In this document: positions 43,164 to 50,873 of the stretch, piece by piece | How positions within the stretch are numbered: position 1 is the first letter of the stretch | Layout of the letters: each line of letters begins with the position of its first letter | Origin: Hymenobacter sp. H14-R3 | Lineage (GTDB): Bacteria; Bacteroidota; Bacteroidia; Cytophagales; Hymenobacteraceae | DNA: 64,000 nucleotides | Direction of reading: 5' to 3' | NCBI RefSeq assembly: GCF_030063445.1 | Contig: NZ_JASITD010000006.1 | Coordinates: forward strand, 89,749-153,748 | Made by a program: the position numbers and the translations under genes | Notes under the pieces: model-generated | Database searches by the model: none | Seen by the model: only the letters and a program-made list of their open reading frames with translations | What the model was told of the DNA's origin: nothing

Positions 43164-43266
43164 TCATCCTGAGCTTGCGAAGGACCTTTTCACGCCCCCG
43201 CCGCATAGTTGTTAATTCTGCCGAAAGCCGCCGTGATAAGATGCTTCCTTCGTCAGCAGGACAAGG
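43164..43266. repeat. Decayed palindrome between scoA and scoB
   Basis: GTCATCCTGAGCTTGCGAAG starts an arm at 43164-43189 identical to that of the element at 55690-55791. The opposite arm (about 43234-43266, GATAAGATGCTTCCTTCGTC) has many substitutions. Confidence 0.7.
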
Positions 43267-43270
43267 CTTG

Positions 43271-43969
43271 TTAGGACGTGCGGACGGTGCGCTGCTCGAT
43301 GCGCTTCTCGTAATCTTCGCCCTGAAAAATGCGCTGCACGAAGATGCCCGGCGTGTGAATCTGGTTAGGGTCGAGCTCGCCGGCGGGCACCAGCTCCTCC
43401 ACCTCGGCCACCGTGATTTTGCCGGCCGTGGCCATCATGGGGTTGAAGTTGCGGGCCGTGCCCTTGAAGATAAGGTTACCGGCGGTGTCGCCCTTCCAGG
43501 CTTTTACGAAGGCAAAATCGGCGGTGAGGCCGGTTTCGAGCAGGTACATCTTACCGTTGAACTCGCGGCTTTCCTTGCCCTCGCCCACCTCGGTGCCGTA
43601 GCCGGCCGGCGTGTAAAAGGCCGGAATGCCCGCCCCACCCGCCCGGCAGCGCTCGGCCAGCGTGCCCTGCGGAATCAATTCTACCTCCAGCTCGCCGGCC
43701 AGCAATTGCCGCTCAAACTCGGCATTTTCGCCCACGTAGCTCGAAATCATCTTGCGCACCTGCCGCGTTTGCAGCAGCCGCCCAATGCCGAAATCATCGA
43801 CGCCCGCGTTGTTGGAAATGCAGGTGAGGTCCTTCACGCCGAGGCGCAAAATCTCCTGAATGGCGTTTTCGGGGATGCCGCAGAGGCCGAAGCCGCCGAG
43901 CATCAGGGTCATGCCATCGGCCAGGCCCGCGAGGGCGGCCTGGGCGTTGGCTACAGTTTTGGTTATCAT
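43271..43969 (-). CDS. scoA: 3-oxoacid CoA-transferase subunit A
   Basis: The 232-residue alpha subunit of the same CoA-transferase. Family motifs are [20 protein letters not shown] near the N-terminus, [17 protein letters not shown], and [37 protein letters not shown] sequence lies near the C-terminus (about residues 165-190). With subunit B it forms the active enzyme. Its ATG overlaps the stop (ATGA) of a short duplicate fragment of the upstream carboxypeptidase-like gene. Confidence 0.94.
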   Translation of the reverse strand: MITKTVANAQAALAGLADGMTLMLGGFGLCGIPENAIQEILRLGVKDLTCISNNAGVDDFGIGRLLQTRQVRKMISSYVGENAEFERQLLAGELEVELIPQGTLAERCRAGGAGIPAFYTPAGYGTEVGEGKESREFNGKMYLLETGLTADFAFVKAWKGDTAGNLIFKGTARNFNPMMATAGKITVAEVEELVPAGELDPNQIHTPGIFVQRIFQGEDYEKRIEQRTVRTS

Positions 43970-44106
43970 GGGTGGGAAAGGGAAGCCGGGGACTGGTAAT
44001 TCACGGGCAAAAATTCACCTATTTTTTCGAAATCCCCGGTAGTTTCGTTAGGGTGTACGGCTGGCAGGTAGCGTAGGTAGCTTTTATTCGGGGCGGCACG
44101 GAGCAT
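43966..44106 (-). pseudogene. Short paralogous remnant of the neighbouring gene's C-terminus
   Basis: A 46-codon open frame from an ATG at 44106 to a TGA overlapping the scoA ATG. Its residues 24-35, [12 protein letters not shown], and the following VNYQSPAS repeat the end of the protein encoded at 44121-45377 ([18 protein letters not shown]). The similarity is also visible in the DNA. It is most simply the last exon-sized scrap of a tandem duplicate whose remaining sequence was deleted. It might still be translated and coupled to scoA through the ATGA overlap. Confidence 0.55.
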
Positions 44107-44120
44107 AGCCTGCGACGGCG

Positions 44121-45377
44121 TTAGGGCGTTGCCTTGGTAGCAGTAACAGCCGCCGCCGGGTCGTAGTCAAACGGCAGAAACTCGCCAATTTTTTCAAAGC
44201 CCCAGTACTCGCCGGTCGACACGGCCGACGAGTTGCGCAGCGAGCCGTTGGGCTGAATCTCGGCCTCGCGGCCCTGCAAGCGGATGCGCGATACCTGGCG
44301 CTTGGCCGGGTAGGGCGACTTGCGCGGCTCGGGCCCGATGGTGGACATGGCCTGGTCGTAGCGCGGGTCGGGGGCCTCGCCGAAGTGGCACACTTGCAGC
44401 TCCTGCGTGAAGCGCAGGTAGGTGTGGCGGCCATCGGCCGACACGTAGCGCACGCTGTCGATGGGCCGGGCCGTCGGGTAGAGCGTGGCTACCACCGGGG
44501 CCGCATCCTCCCACTTGGTGAGCGAATCGCGCTCGGCCGAGGTGAAGTTGCCATCGGCCCGGCGGCGCTGCAAGCGACGGCGCAGGCTATCGGTGAGCTC
44601 GAAGCGGCGGTTGGGCACCAGGCGCACCTGCTGGGTCAAAAAGCCGTCGGCCTTGAGGCGGTTGTTGTACACGCTGCGCAAAAACTGCCGAAACGAGCCC
44701 GTGTAGGCCGCCACGCGGTTCTGCTGCCACTGGCGCTGCTGGGCGGCATCGCGCGGCGTCATTTCCTCAAATACCGGCTGGCCGCTGAAGCCAACAAAAT
44801 CAGTATCAGGGTTATAGGTGAAAAACATGCCGAAGTACTTGAGCCGGTAGCCCAGGGCCTGGTTCTCCACTTGCACAAAGTTTTTGGCCGAAGCCGTCAG
44901 CTCCTTGGTCGAGTCGTTGGTGTACACCACGATGTCCCGGGGGTTGGTAATCTCGCACTGCTGCGAAAACGTGCTCTGACCAAGAAACAGGTCACTGAAT
45001 TTCTTATAATCCTCCGGCCGGTGGGCGCTGGCTTGCACCACCACCTCTTCCAGCTGCGGCCCCGACGAGCCGAGTAGTATCGTTATTTCCTGCGGCGCCT
45101 TGGGGTTGGTGACGGTGACCACCTGCTTGCCCAGGCGGTAGCCCACGTAGGAGCCTACCACGTCGTAGGTGCCCGCCGGCACCTTGAGAAACTCAAACTG
45201 CCCCTGCTCGGTGGTGGTGGCCCCGAGCGTGGTATTGGCCAGAAACACGCTCGCAAACGCCAGCGGCTGGTGGGTAACCGAGTCTTGCACCACGCCCGTA
45301 ATGCGGCCCTGCGCCTGGGCCCCGCCCGCCAGCGCCAGCCAGCAGCCGACCACTAAAATAAATTGTAATACCTTCAT
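44121..45377 (-). CDS. Secreted protein with carboxypeptidase-regulatory-like domain
   Basis: A 418-residue exported protein. A signal peptide (MKVLQFILVVGCWLALAGGA, cleavage near AQA) leads to a CarboxypepD_reg-like domain (GRITGVVQDSVTHQPLAFAS to about residue 100, with QLEEVVVQASAHRPED after it). This N-terminus resembles SusC-type receptors but the protein lacks a barrel. The remaining 300 residues contain FSDLFLGQSTFSQQCEITNP, FGMFFTYNPDTDFVGFSGQP and [15 protein letters not shown], which recur in a Bacteroidota family of unknown role. It is probably periplasmic or on the outer membrane. Confidence 0.82.
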   Translation of the reverse strand: MKVLQFILVVGCWLALAGGAQAQGRITGVVQDSVTHQPLAFASVFLANTTLGATTTEQGQFEFLKVPAGTYDVVGSYVGYRLGKQVVTVTNPKAPQEITILLGSSGPQLEEVVVQASAHRPEDYKKFSDLFLGQSTFSQQCEITNPRDIVVYTNDSTKELTASAKNFVQVENQALGYRLKYFGMFFTYNPDTDFVGFSGQPVFEEMTPRDAAQQRQWQQNRVAAYTGSFRQFLRSVYNNRLKADGFLTQQVRLVPNRRFELTDSLRRRLQRRRADGNFTSAERDSLTKWEDAAPVVATLYPTARPIDSVRYVSADGRHTYLRFTQELQVCHFGEAPDPRYDQAMSTIGPEPRKSPYPAKRQVSRIRLQGREAEIQPNGSLRNSSAVSTGEYWGFEKIGEFLPFDYDPAAAVTATKATP

Positions 45378-45413
45378 TAATAATAAGTTAGTTCAGTGCG
45401 AAAAGCGGCGGCC

Positions 45414-46364
45414 CTATTGGGCCAGCGCCGCGCGGGTAGCCAGCGCATCGAGCGCCAGCTGCGCCGTGAGGGCGGCGAGGCCATCGTATTTTTCCTCGCC
45501 CCGCAGCCAGGCAACGAATTCCAGGGTCAGTAATTGCCCGTAGAGGTCGCCGCTGAAGTCCAGGATATTCACCTCAATGGTCTGGGCCAGGTCGGCCCCG
45601 ATGGTGGGCCGCACGCCAATGCTGAGCATACCGGGGTGCCGCGTACCGGCCGCCGTAGTCACCCACACCGCATAGATACCCAGGGCCGGCACCAGCTTTA
45701 GTTTATCGCTAACGTGCAGGTTAGCAGTGGGATAACCAATGGTGCGGCCGAGTTGCTGGCCCGTCACCACCACGCCCGTGAGTGGGTACTCGTAGCCGAG
45801 GCAGGCGGTGGCGGTGGCCACGTCGCCGCCCCGCAGCGCCCGCCGGATGAGGGTGCTGCTCACACCCACGGCGTCCACGTCCTGACGCGGAATTTCTTCC
45901 AGCGTGAAGCCGTAGCGCCCGGCATTTTGGCTGAGGTAATCGAAGCCGCCCTCCCGGTTTTTGCCAAAGCGGTGGTCGTAGCCAATCACTAAGTGCTTGG
46001 TATGAACCGTTTTAAGTAATAGATCCTGGATGTATTCCTCCGAGGTCCACTGCGCAAATTCGCGGGTGAAGGGCATCACCAGCAGGTAATCGACCCCAAA
46101 TTCGGCCAGCCGGGCAATGCGCTCCTCCAGCGTGTTGAGCAGCTGCAATTCCAGCAGCTCGGGGTGGGAGGGGGGCGGCCCCAGCACCAGGCGCGGGTGG
46201 GGCCAGTAGGTGATAACCACGGCCGGGCCGCCCACCGCATCGGCCACCTGCCGCAGCCGCCCCAAAATGCGCTGGTGCCCCCGGTGCACGCCGTCGAAGG
46301 TGCCGCTCGTAACCACGGCGTTGGCAAGGGGAGGGAATTCGGCGGGGTCGGTGATGACTACCAT
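45414..46364 (-). CDS. ribF: Bifunctional riboflavin kinase / FAD synthetase
   Basis: Phosphorylates riboflavin to FMN and adenylylates it to FAD; 316 residues. The N-terminal nucleotidyltransferase has VVTSGTFDGVHRGHQRIL and YDHRFGKNREGG, with a later GVSSTLIRRAL (the STxxR motif). The C-terminal kinase domain starts near residue 185 with GQQLGRTIGYPTANLHV and includes MLSIGVRPTI. It follows truB by 27 bp; the spacer contains ATTACGCAGATT repeats. FAD from this enzyme would also serve XdhA. Confidence 0.95.
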   Translation of the reverse strand: MVVITDPAEFPPLANAVVTSGTFDGVHRGHQRILGRLRQVADAVGGPAVVITYWPHPRLVLGPPPSHPELLELQLLNTLEERIARLAEFGVDYLLVMPFTREFAQWTSEEYIQDLLLKTVHTKHLVIGYDHRFGKNREGGFDYLSQNAGRYGFTLEEIPRQDVDAVGVSSTLIRRALRGGDVATATACLGYEYPLTGVVVTGQQLGRTIGYPTANLHVSDKLKLVPALGIYAVWVTTAAGTRHPGMLSIGVRPTIGADLAQTIEVNILDFSGDLYGQLLTLEFVAWLRGEEKYDGLAALTAQLALDALATRAALAQ

Positions 46365-46391
46365 GAATCGCAGATTACGCAGATTTTGGGA

Positions 46392-47285
46392 TTACGCAGA
46401 TTCGGACGATTGGGGCGATTCGGAGTGCTGCGCGGCATCTGCTGAATCTGGGGCCGGGGCCGGCGCTGCCGGGGCTTCCGGCTGATTTTCGGCCTGCTGG
46501 CTGGCATAATATTCGAGGCCCACGCGGGCTACTTTGAGGCGTTCGCGGCGGGGGCGCTCGGGGCGGTCGGCGGCGCCTTCGGCCTCGGGGCGGGGCGGGC
46601 GCAGGGCCTCGATTTGGGGCACCGTCCAGGCGTCGGCCAGGCGGTGCTCGCCGATGCGGGTGCGCACCAGGCGCGTGAGGTGCGCGCCGCAGCCCAGCGC
46701 CCCGCCCAGGTCGCGGGCCAGGCTGCGGATGTAGGTGCCCTTCGAGCACACCACCCGAAAGTCGATGTCGGGCAGCGCCACGCGCGTCAGCTCAAATACC
46801 TTAATATCAACGGTTTTCGGCTTGATAACGGCTTCCTCGCCCTTGCGGGCCAGCTCGTAGGCGCGTTGGCCATCCACTTTCACGGCTGAGAATACCGGCG
46901 GTATCTGCTCGATTTTGCCCACGAAGGTGGCCACGGCCGCCCGTATTTCGGCCTCCGTGAGGTGGGCGTAGGGCTGCTCGGCATCCACGGGCGTTTCGAG
47001 GTCGAAGCTGGGCGTGGTCTGGCCCAGCCGGAAGGTGCCTTCGTACTCCTTTTCCTGCGCCTGAATGAGGTCTATCTCCTTGGTTTTCTTGCCGGTGCAC
47101 AAAATGAGCAGGCCGGTGGCCAGCGGGTCAAGGGTGCCGGCGTGGCCGATTTTGCGCGGGCGCAGCGTGTTCTTCACCTTGCGCACCACGTCGAACGACG
47201 TCCAGGTCAGCGGCTTATCAAGGAGGAGTACCACCCCTTCTTCTAAGCTTTTAGCTGATAGCTGCTGGCTGTTAGCTTCTTGCAT
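46392..47285 (-). CDS. truB: tRNA pseudouridine-55 synthase
   Basis: Converts U55 of tRNA to pseudouridine; 297 residues. The catalytic Asp lies in KIGHAGTLDPLATGLLILCT, preceded by LLLDKPLTWTSFDVVRKVK; further motifs are YEGTFRLGQTTPSFD and CSKGTYIRSLARDLG. The C-terminus carries an Ala/Pro/Ser-rich tail of about 60 residues without family counterpart. The first 14 codons from the ATG at 47285 lie in a copy of the AGCTGTTAGC repeat, so the N-terminus (MQEANSQQLSAKS) may be a late addition; the conserved part begins at EEGVVLLLDKPL. Confidence 0.94.
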   Translation of the reverse strand: MQEANSQQLSAKSLEEGVVLLLDKPLTWTSFDVVRKVKNTLRPRKIGHAGTLDPLATGLLILCTGKKTKEIDLIQAQEKEYEGTFRLGQTTPSFDLETPVDAEQPYAHLTEAEIRAAVATFVGKIEQIPPVFSAVKVDGQRAYELARKGEEAVIKPKTVDIKVFELTRVALPDIDFRVVCSKGTYIRSLARDLGGALGCGAHLTRLVRTRIGEHRLADAWTVPQIEALRPPRPEAEGAADRPERPRRERLKVARVGLEYYASQQAENQPEAPAAPAPAPDSADAAQHSESPQSSESA

Positions 47286-47335
47286 ACTTTATACTATAGC
47301 GGAAAAGCCAACAGCTACTAGCCATCAGCCAACCG
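47247..47335. repeat. AGCTGTTAGC-type imperfect palindrome over the truB start
   Basis: AGCTGATAGCTGCTGGCTGT and the inverted ACAGCTACTAGCCATCAGCC flank the truB start codon. Related sequences are at 28084-28127, 33003-33021 and 59591-59676. Confidence 0.6.
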
Positions 47336-47344
47336 CTCAAAAAA

Positions 47345-48175
47345 TTATACCAACTGTAGATTAAGGCCCATCCCAATCATGAGCAGCAACAAGCCGCCCA
47401 CAATAATGCGGTAAATACCGAAGGCCCGGAAACCGTATTTCGCCACAAAGCCCACGAATAGCCGGATGGCCAGCAGCGCCACCACAAAAGCCACCACGTT
47501 GCCGAGCAGCAGCAGCTTTATTTCTTCGCTCGAAAACAAGTGCCCCAGGTCAATGCCCTGGGCATGAGCCTCTTTGTAATAATCATAAATGTCTTTTACC
47601 GCCGCTGCCGCCATGGTAGGCATGGCCAGAAAAAAGGCAAATTCGGCCGCCGCCTTGCGCGTGAGCTTCTGGGTGAGGCCGCCGATGATGGTGGCCGCCG
47701 ACCGGCTCACGCCCGGCACCACGGCCAGGCACTGAAACAGGCCAATTATAAACGCCTCCTTGTAGCTGGGATTCGTGACGGGGTGGCCGCCCGCCTGCGC
47801 TTCTTCCTGCGGAAACCACTTATCCACAAACAGCAGCACGATGCCGCCCAGCAGCAGCATCACGGCCACCGTCGTTACCGATTCGAGCAGCGCGTCGATG
47901 TGCTTTTTGAGCAGCAGCCCCACCACCACAATGGGCATAAAGGCCGCCAATAGCTTGAGATAGAAGTCGATGCTCTGAAAAAAGCGTTTCCAATACACCA
48001 CCAGCACCGACAAAATAGCCCCGAGCTGGATGACGACCAGAAATAGCTTTACAAACGGCGTAGCCTCCATACCCAGTAGCTTGGAGGCGATAATCATGTG
48101 GCCGGTGCTCGACACGGGCAGGAATTCGGTGATTCCTTCCACAATGGCGAGCAGCAGCGCGTGCCAGTAGGTCAT
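47345..48175 (-). CDS. uppP: Undecaprenyl-diphosphate phosphatase
   Basis: Integral-membrane phosphatase of 276 residues that recycles the undecaprenyl carrier for cell-wall synthesis and confers bacitracin tolerance. The two conserved motifs are present: [16 protein letters not shown] near residue 14 and [15 protein letters not shown] near 155. Seven or eight membrane helices are visible. It lies in the conserved order DUF3098 - uppP - truB - ribF, though a 145-bp palindrome separates it from DUF3098. Confidence 0.95.
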   Translation of the reverse strand: MTYWHALLLAIVEGITEFLPVSSTGHMIIASKLLGMEATPFVKLFLVVIQLGAILSVLVVYWKRFFQSIDFYLKLLAAFMPIVVVGLLLKKHIDALLESVTTVAVMLLLGGIVLLFVDKWFPQEEAQAGGHPVTNPSYKEAFIIGLFQCLAVVPGVSRSAATIIGGLTQKLTRKAAAEFAFFLAMPTMAAAAVKDIYDYYKEAHAQGIDLGHLFSSEEIKLLLLGNVVAFVVALLAIRLFVGFVAKYGFRAFGIYRIIVGGLLLLMIGMGLNLQLV

Positions 48176-48220
48176 TTCCTTGTAATTAGCTAAAAATCAA
48201 TATTATATACCGTCCGTCCT

Positions 48221-48365
48221 TGCGAGCGCAACATTCTGCGCATTAAGCAGAGATGGAGCGCGGCAATATTTCCTGGTCGTCATTATCACTGGGTTAGTAA
48301 CCCGACCGTGAAGGAAATATTGCCGCGCTCCATCTCTGCTCAATGCGCAGAATATTGCGCTCGCA
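48221..48365. repeat. Large palindrome with about 52-nt arms between DUF3098 and uppP
   Basis: TGCGAGCGCAA at 48221-48231 pairs with TTGCGCTCGCA at 48355-48365, and complementarity continues with few mismatches inward to GGCAATATTTCC (48261-48272) and GGAAATATTGCC (48313-48324). The centre is a 40-nt loop. The CCGCGCTCCATC core is shared with the element at 33033. Confidence 0.85.
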
Positions 48366-48394
48366 TTGACGTTTTTTGGCTGACTGCCAACTGC

Positions 48395-48739
48395 TTAGCT
48401 GGGGCGCTTATAAGCAGGCCGGGCCGACGTGGCGGGCGGCACAATCACTACTGGCGTGGCCAGCGGCTGGGCAGTCACCACGGGTGGTGCGGCCACGACG
48501 GGGGCCACCGGCGCCAGCTCGCCCGGATTGCTGCGCACCATAATGGCGGCAAACTCAATCACGAAGCCCACAAACAGCAAAATCGGCCCCAGGGTGAGGC
48601 CCAAAAAGCCTTCGCCATACTCGGCCTTGTCGAGCATCATGGTGATGAAGCCCGCGGCCAGCACGGCCAAGCCCAGCCACATCAGGCGAAAATTGCGGGG
48701 GCCAAAGGCGAAGCGAGGAGTGGCAGAAGTTGGTTGCAT
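48395..48739 (-). CDS. DUF3098 family small membrane protein
   Basis: A 114-residue protein from the ATG at 48739 (MQPTSATPRFAFGPRNFRLM); the longer frame upstream runs into a terminator. Two membrane helices, WLGLAVLAAGFITMML and LGPILLFVGFVIEFAAIMV, are separated by a short loop (DKAEYGEGFLGL). The C-terminal 35 residues are Ala/Pro/Val-rich. DUF3098 genes stand directly after ftsX in many Bacteroidota, so a link with cell division or envelope is possible but unproven. Confidence 0.88.
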   Translation of the reverse strand: MQPTSATPRFAFGPRNFRLMWLGLAVLAAGFITMMLDKAEYGEGFLGLTLGPILLFVGFVIEFAAIMVRSNPGELAPVAPVVAAPPVVTAQPLATPVVIVPPATSARPAYKRPS

Positions 48740-48751
48740 AAATGATAATTG

Positions 48752-48876
48752 ACAAAAAAACGTCATGCTTACCTGTCGTCCGCACAGTGAAGCATTTCGC
48801 ACGGGGTAGTAACTCAGTCGTTTTAGCGAAGCGAGCAGGGAGCTTCGGCAAGCGGACGCCAGGTAAGCATGACGTT
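48752..48876 (-). terminator. Large hairpin with U tract after ftsX
   Basis: AACGTCATGCTTACCTG at 48759-48775 pairs with CAGGTAAGCATGACGTT at 48860-48876, and the pairing extends inward through GCGGACG. On the minus strand the second arm runs into TTTTTTTG, so it is well placed to end transcription from ftsX ten bp upstream. The GTCATG core is related to the palindrome at 9817-9869. Confidence 0.75.
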
Positions 48877-48885
48877 CTTTTTGGC

Positions 48886-49770
48886 CTAGTAGAGTTCGTC
48901 GAGCGAAACGTTGAGGTATTTATTAACGGCCCAAAACGAGCTGAAAAAGCCGATGGCCGTACCCAGGCCCAGCACGCCGGCCAGCAGCAAGCCAATGAGG
49001 TAGTCGTCGCGTAGCAGGCGCAGCTGGGTTATCTCATAATACGCGTATTGCAATAGCACCAGCAGCACCAGCGCGGCCAGAAAGCCGCTGGCAAATCCCT
49101 GCCAGGTAGCGCGCCGGATAAACGGCTGCTTGATAAAGAACCGCGTAGCGCCCACCAGTTGCATGGACCGGATGAGCAGCCGCTGCGAAAACATGGCCAG
49201 CTTAATGGTATTGTTAATCAAAATGACTACCACCACCACCAGCACCGCCGCGAAGCCCACCAGCAGCAGGCTCACCCGCGCCAGGTTCTGGTTGATGCTG
49301 GTAAAGAGGCTCTTAGGATACTGCACCTCAAACACGCCGCGCATTTGGCCCAGGCTGCGGCCCAGCTGGCGCAGGCTGGCGGTATCGGTGTGCGTGGGAT
49401 TGACCTTGAGCACGTAGGCATCGCGCAAAGGATTGTCGTCCAAGAAGTTGTGAAAGTCCTCGCCGGTGGTTTCGAGCAACTGGCGGGCGCCTTCCTCCTT
49501 GCTCACGAAGCGCACCTGGGCGCGGCCCGCTTTTTCGGCCACGTAGGGCTGGTGCTCCAGGTCTTGCTGGAGGCGCAGCAGTTCGGTTTCGGGCAGGTTG
49601 CGCTCCAGATATACCTGTACTTCCAGGTTTTCGCGCACTGTCTCGCCCAGCTTGTGGGCGTGGAGTAGCAGCAGGCCAAACAGCCCGATAACCACCAGCG
49701 CCAGCGTAATGCTGAACACCACCAGTAGGGTAGGATAGGAGCCAAGTGTCTTTTTGCGGGGCCGGGCCAT
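48886..49770 (-). CDS. ftsX: Cell division protein FtsX
   Basis: A 294-residue four-helix membrane protein that works with the ATPase FtsE to activate peptidoglycan hydrolases during division. The first helix (TLLVVFSITLALVVIGLFGL) follows a short basic N-terminus (MARPRKKTLGSYP). The extracytoplasmic domain reads ENLEVQVYLERNLPETELLR, then KVNPTHTDTASLRQLGRSLG. The three C-terminal helices form the FtsX permease domain (LIRSMQLVGATRFFIKQPFI). The ATG at 49770 is preferred over one at 49893. No ftsE is present in this window. The 280 bp upstream (49771-50050) hold no recognisable gene. Confidence 0.92.
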   Translation of the reverse strand: MARPRKKTLGSYPTLLVVFSITLALVVIGLFGLLLLHAHKLGETVRENLEVQVYLERNLPETELLRLQQDLEHQPYVAEKAGRAQVRFVSKEEGARQLLETTGEDFHNFLDDNPLRDAYVLKVNPTHTDTASLRQLGRSLGQMRGVFEVQYPKSLFTSINQNLARVSLLLVGFAAVLVVVVVILINNTIKLAMFSQRLLIRSMQLVGATRFFIKQPFIRRATWQGFASGFLAALVLLVLLQYAYYEITQLRLLRDDYLIGLLLAGVLGLGTAIGFFSSFWAVNKYLNVSLDELY

Positions 49771-50050
49771 AGGGGGCAAAGGTACGCTTGGCTTTAATTG
49801 GGAAGGAAGAATTAAGGAGTGAGTATTGCTGCCTTTCGCATTCTTACTGCCTAAGCGGTGTTTCCTCGCCCGCCACGCGTTAGAAAATGCCATGCGGCGA
49901 ACGGCGGCCCCGACGCCTGCGAGCCCCCGACGCAGAGGCGGGCTTTGTGGCGAAAAGGCCCCAGTCTATGATTGAGCACAGGAAATTTGCCCTTACTGCG
50001 GGCCAGCCGGGCTGCAAGAAAAGGGGTGCCTAGGGCCAAGGCCCGGGTTG

Positions 50051-50809
50051 CTAGTAAGTAAACTGATAGGGGTCGGGTTGCCCCATTAATTCGTGCCAGC
50101 GGGCGCTGATAAGCTTGGCGTAGCGCAAGGCGTTGAGCCCGTAGTGGCCCAGGGCGAAGCCATCGTTGCACTCCACCACCAGGGTGCGGCCGTCCGAGGT
50201 CACGCCAAAATCGAGGCTGCACCCGGCGGGCTTGGTAGTCCACGCGGCCAGGGCGGCGCGCACCACGGCGGGGTCCGGAAAAAGGTCCCAGCGGCCACGG
50301 TAGCCGCGCAGGTCGTAGAGCTGGCCGTGGCGCACAAACCCCCGCCACTCCGACTCAAACGCTACTACTTCGGAGCAGCTAACGGGCTGGTCGTAGTTTT
50401 GAAAAGCGGTGCCCTGCAGGTCGTGGGCCGTGCGCACTACGCGCCCGGTAAAGCCTTTCTGGGTGGCAGACTTCACAAAAACGGGCCACGTTTCGGGCTG
50501 GTTAGCCACCTGGGAAAGGACGGTAGACCAGATGCGCCGGCCGTAAAAAGCAGCTAGCTCCGCCGGGTAATCGAGGGGCGGCGGCGGCGACAGGCCCAGC
50601 TGAGCGAAGGCAAACGCCGCGTCGCGGAGATACCCCACCACCATATCGCCCGGCCCCAGCTGGGCTTGCAGCTCGGGAAGCGAGTCGAAAAACCGCACTT
50701 CGCAGCCCAGCTCCTGAAAGCCAGCCAGCGCGGCATAGCCATTTTCGCTGGCCGGAATGCGCAGCCCCAGCACCTTGTCGAAGCGAGTATGAATATGGAC
50801 CGTAAACAT
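50051..50809 (-). CDS. ATP-grasp domain protein (R2K-like)
   Basis: A 252-residue protein from the ATG at 50809 (MFTVHIHTRFDKVLG). The C-terminal half has ATP-grasp features: WPVFVKSATQKGFTGRVV (lysine-containing strand), FESEWRGFVRHGQLYDLRGY, and the metal-binding end SLDFGVTSDGRTLVVECNDG. It fits the group of small ATP-grasp enzymes of the R2K type, several of which are linked to peptide-tag or modification systems, but no partner gene is nearby. It lies 65 bp from the tamB stop on the same strand and may be co-transcribed with tamB. Confidence 0.75.
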   Translation of the reverse strand: MFTVHIHTRFDKVLGLRIPASENGYAALAGFQELGCEVRFFDSLPELQAQLGPGDMVVGYLRDAAFAFAQLGLSPPPPLDYPAELAAFYGRRIWSTVLSQVANQPETWPVFVKSATQKGFTGRVVRTAHDLQGTAFQNYDQPVSCSEVVAFESEWRGFVRHGQLYDLRGYRGRWDLFPDPAVVRAALAAWTTKPAGCSLDFGVTSDGRTLVVECNDGFALGHYGLNALRYAKLISARWHELMGQPDPYQFTY

Positions 50810-50873
50810 GGGAAAGTCAGCCGGGTGTTGAAAAGACAGCTGGCTAAGTGACAAGATATTAACTACTTGTTAA

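Noticed and set aside
49851..50348. 165-codon minus-strand frame upstream of ftsX
   Set aside because: It is Arg/Pro/Ala-rich, overlaps the ATP-grasp gene in another frame on the same strand and resembles nothing known.
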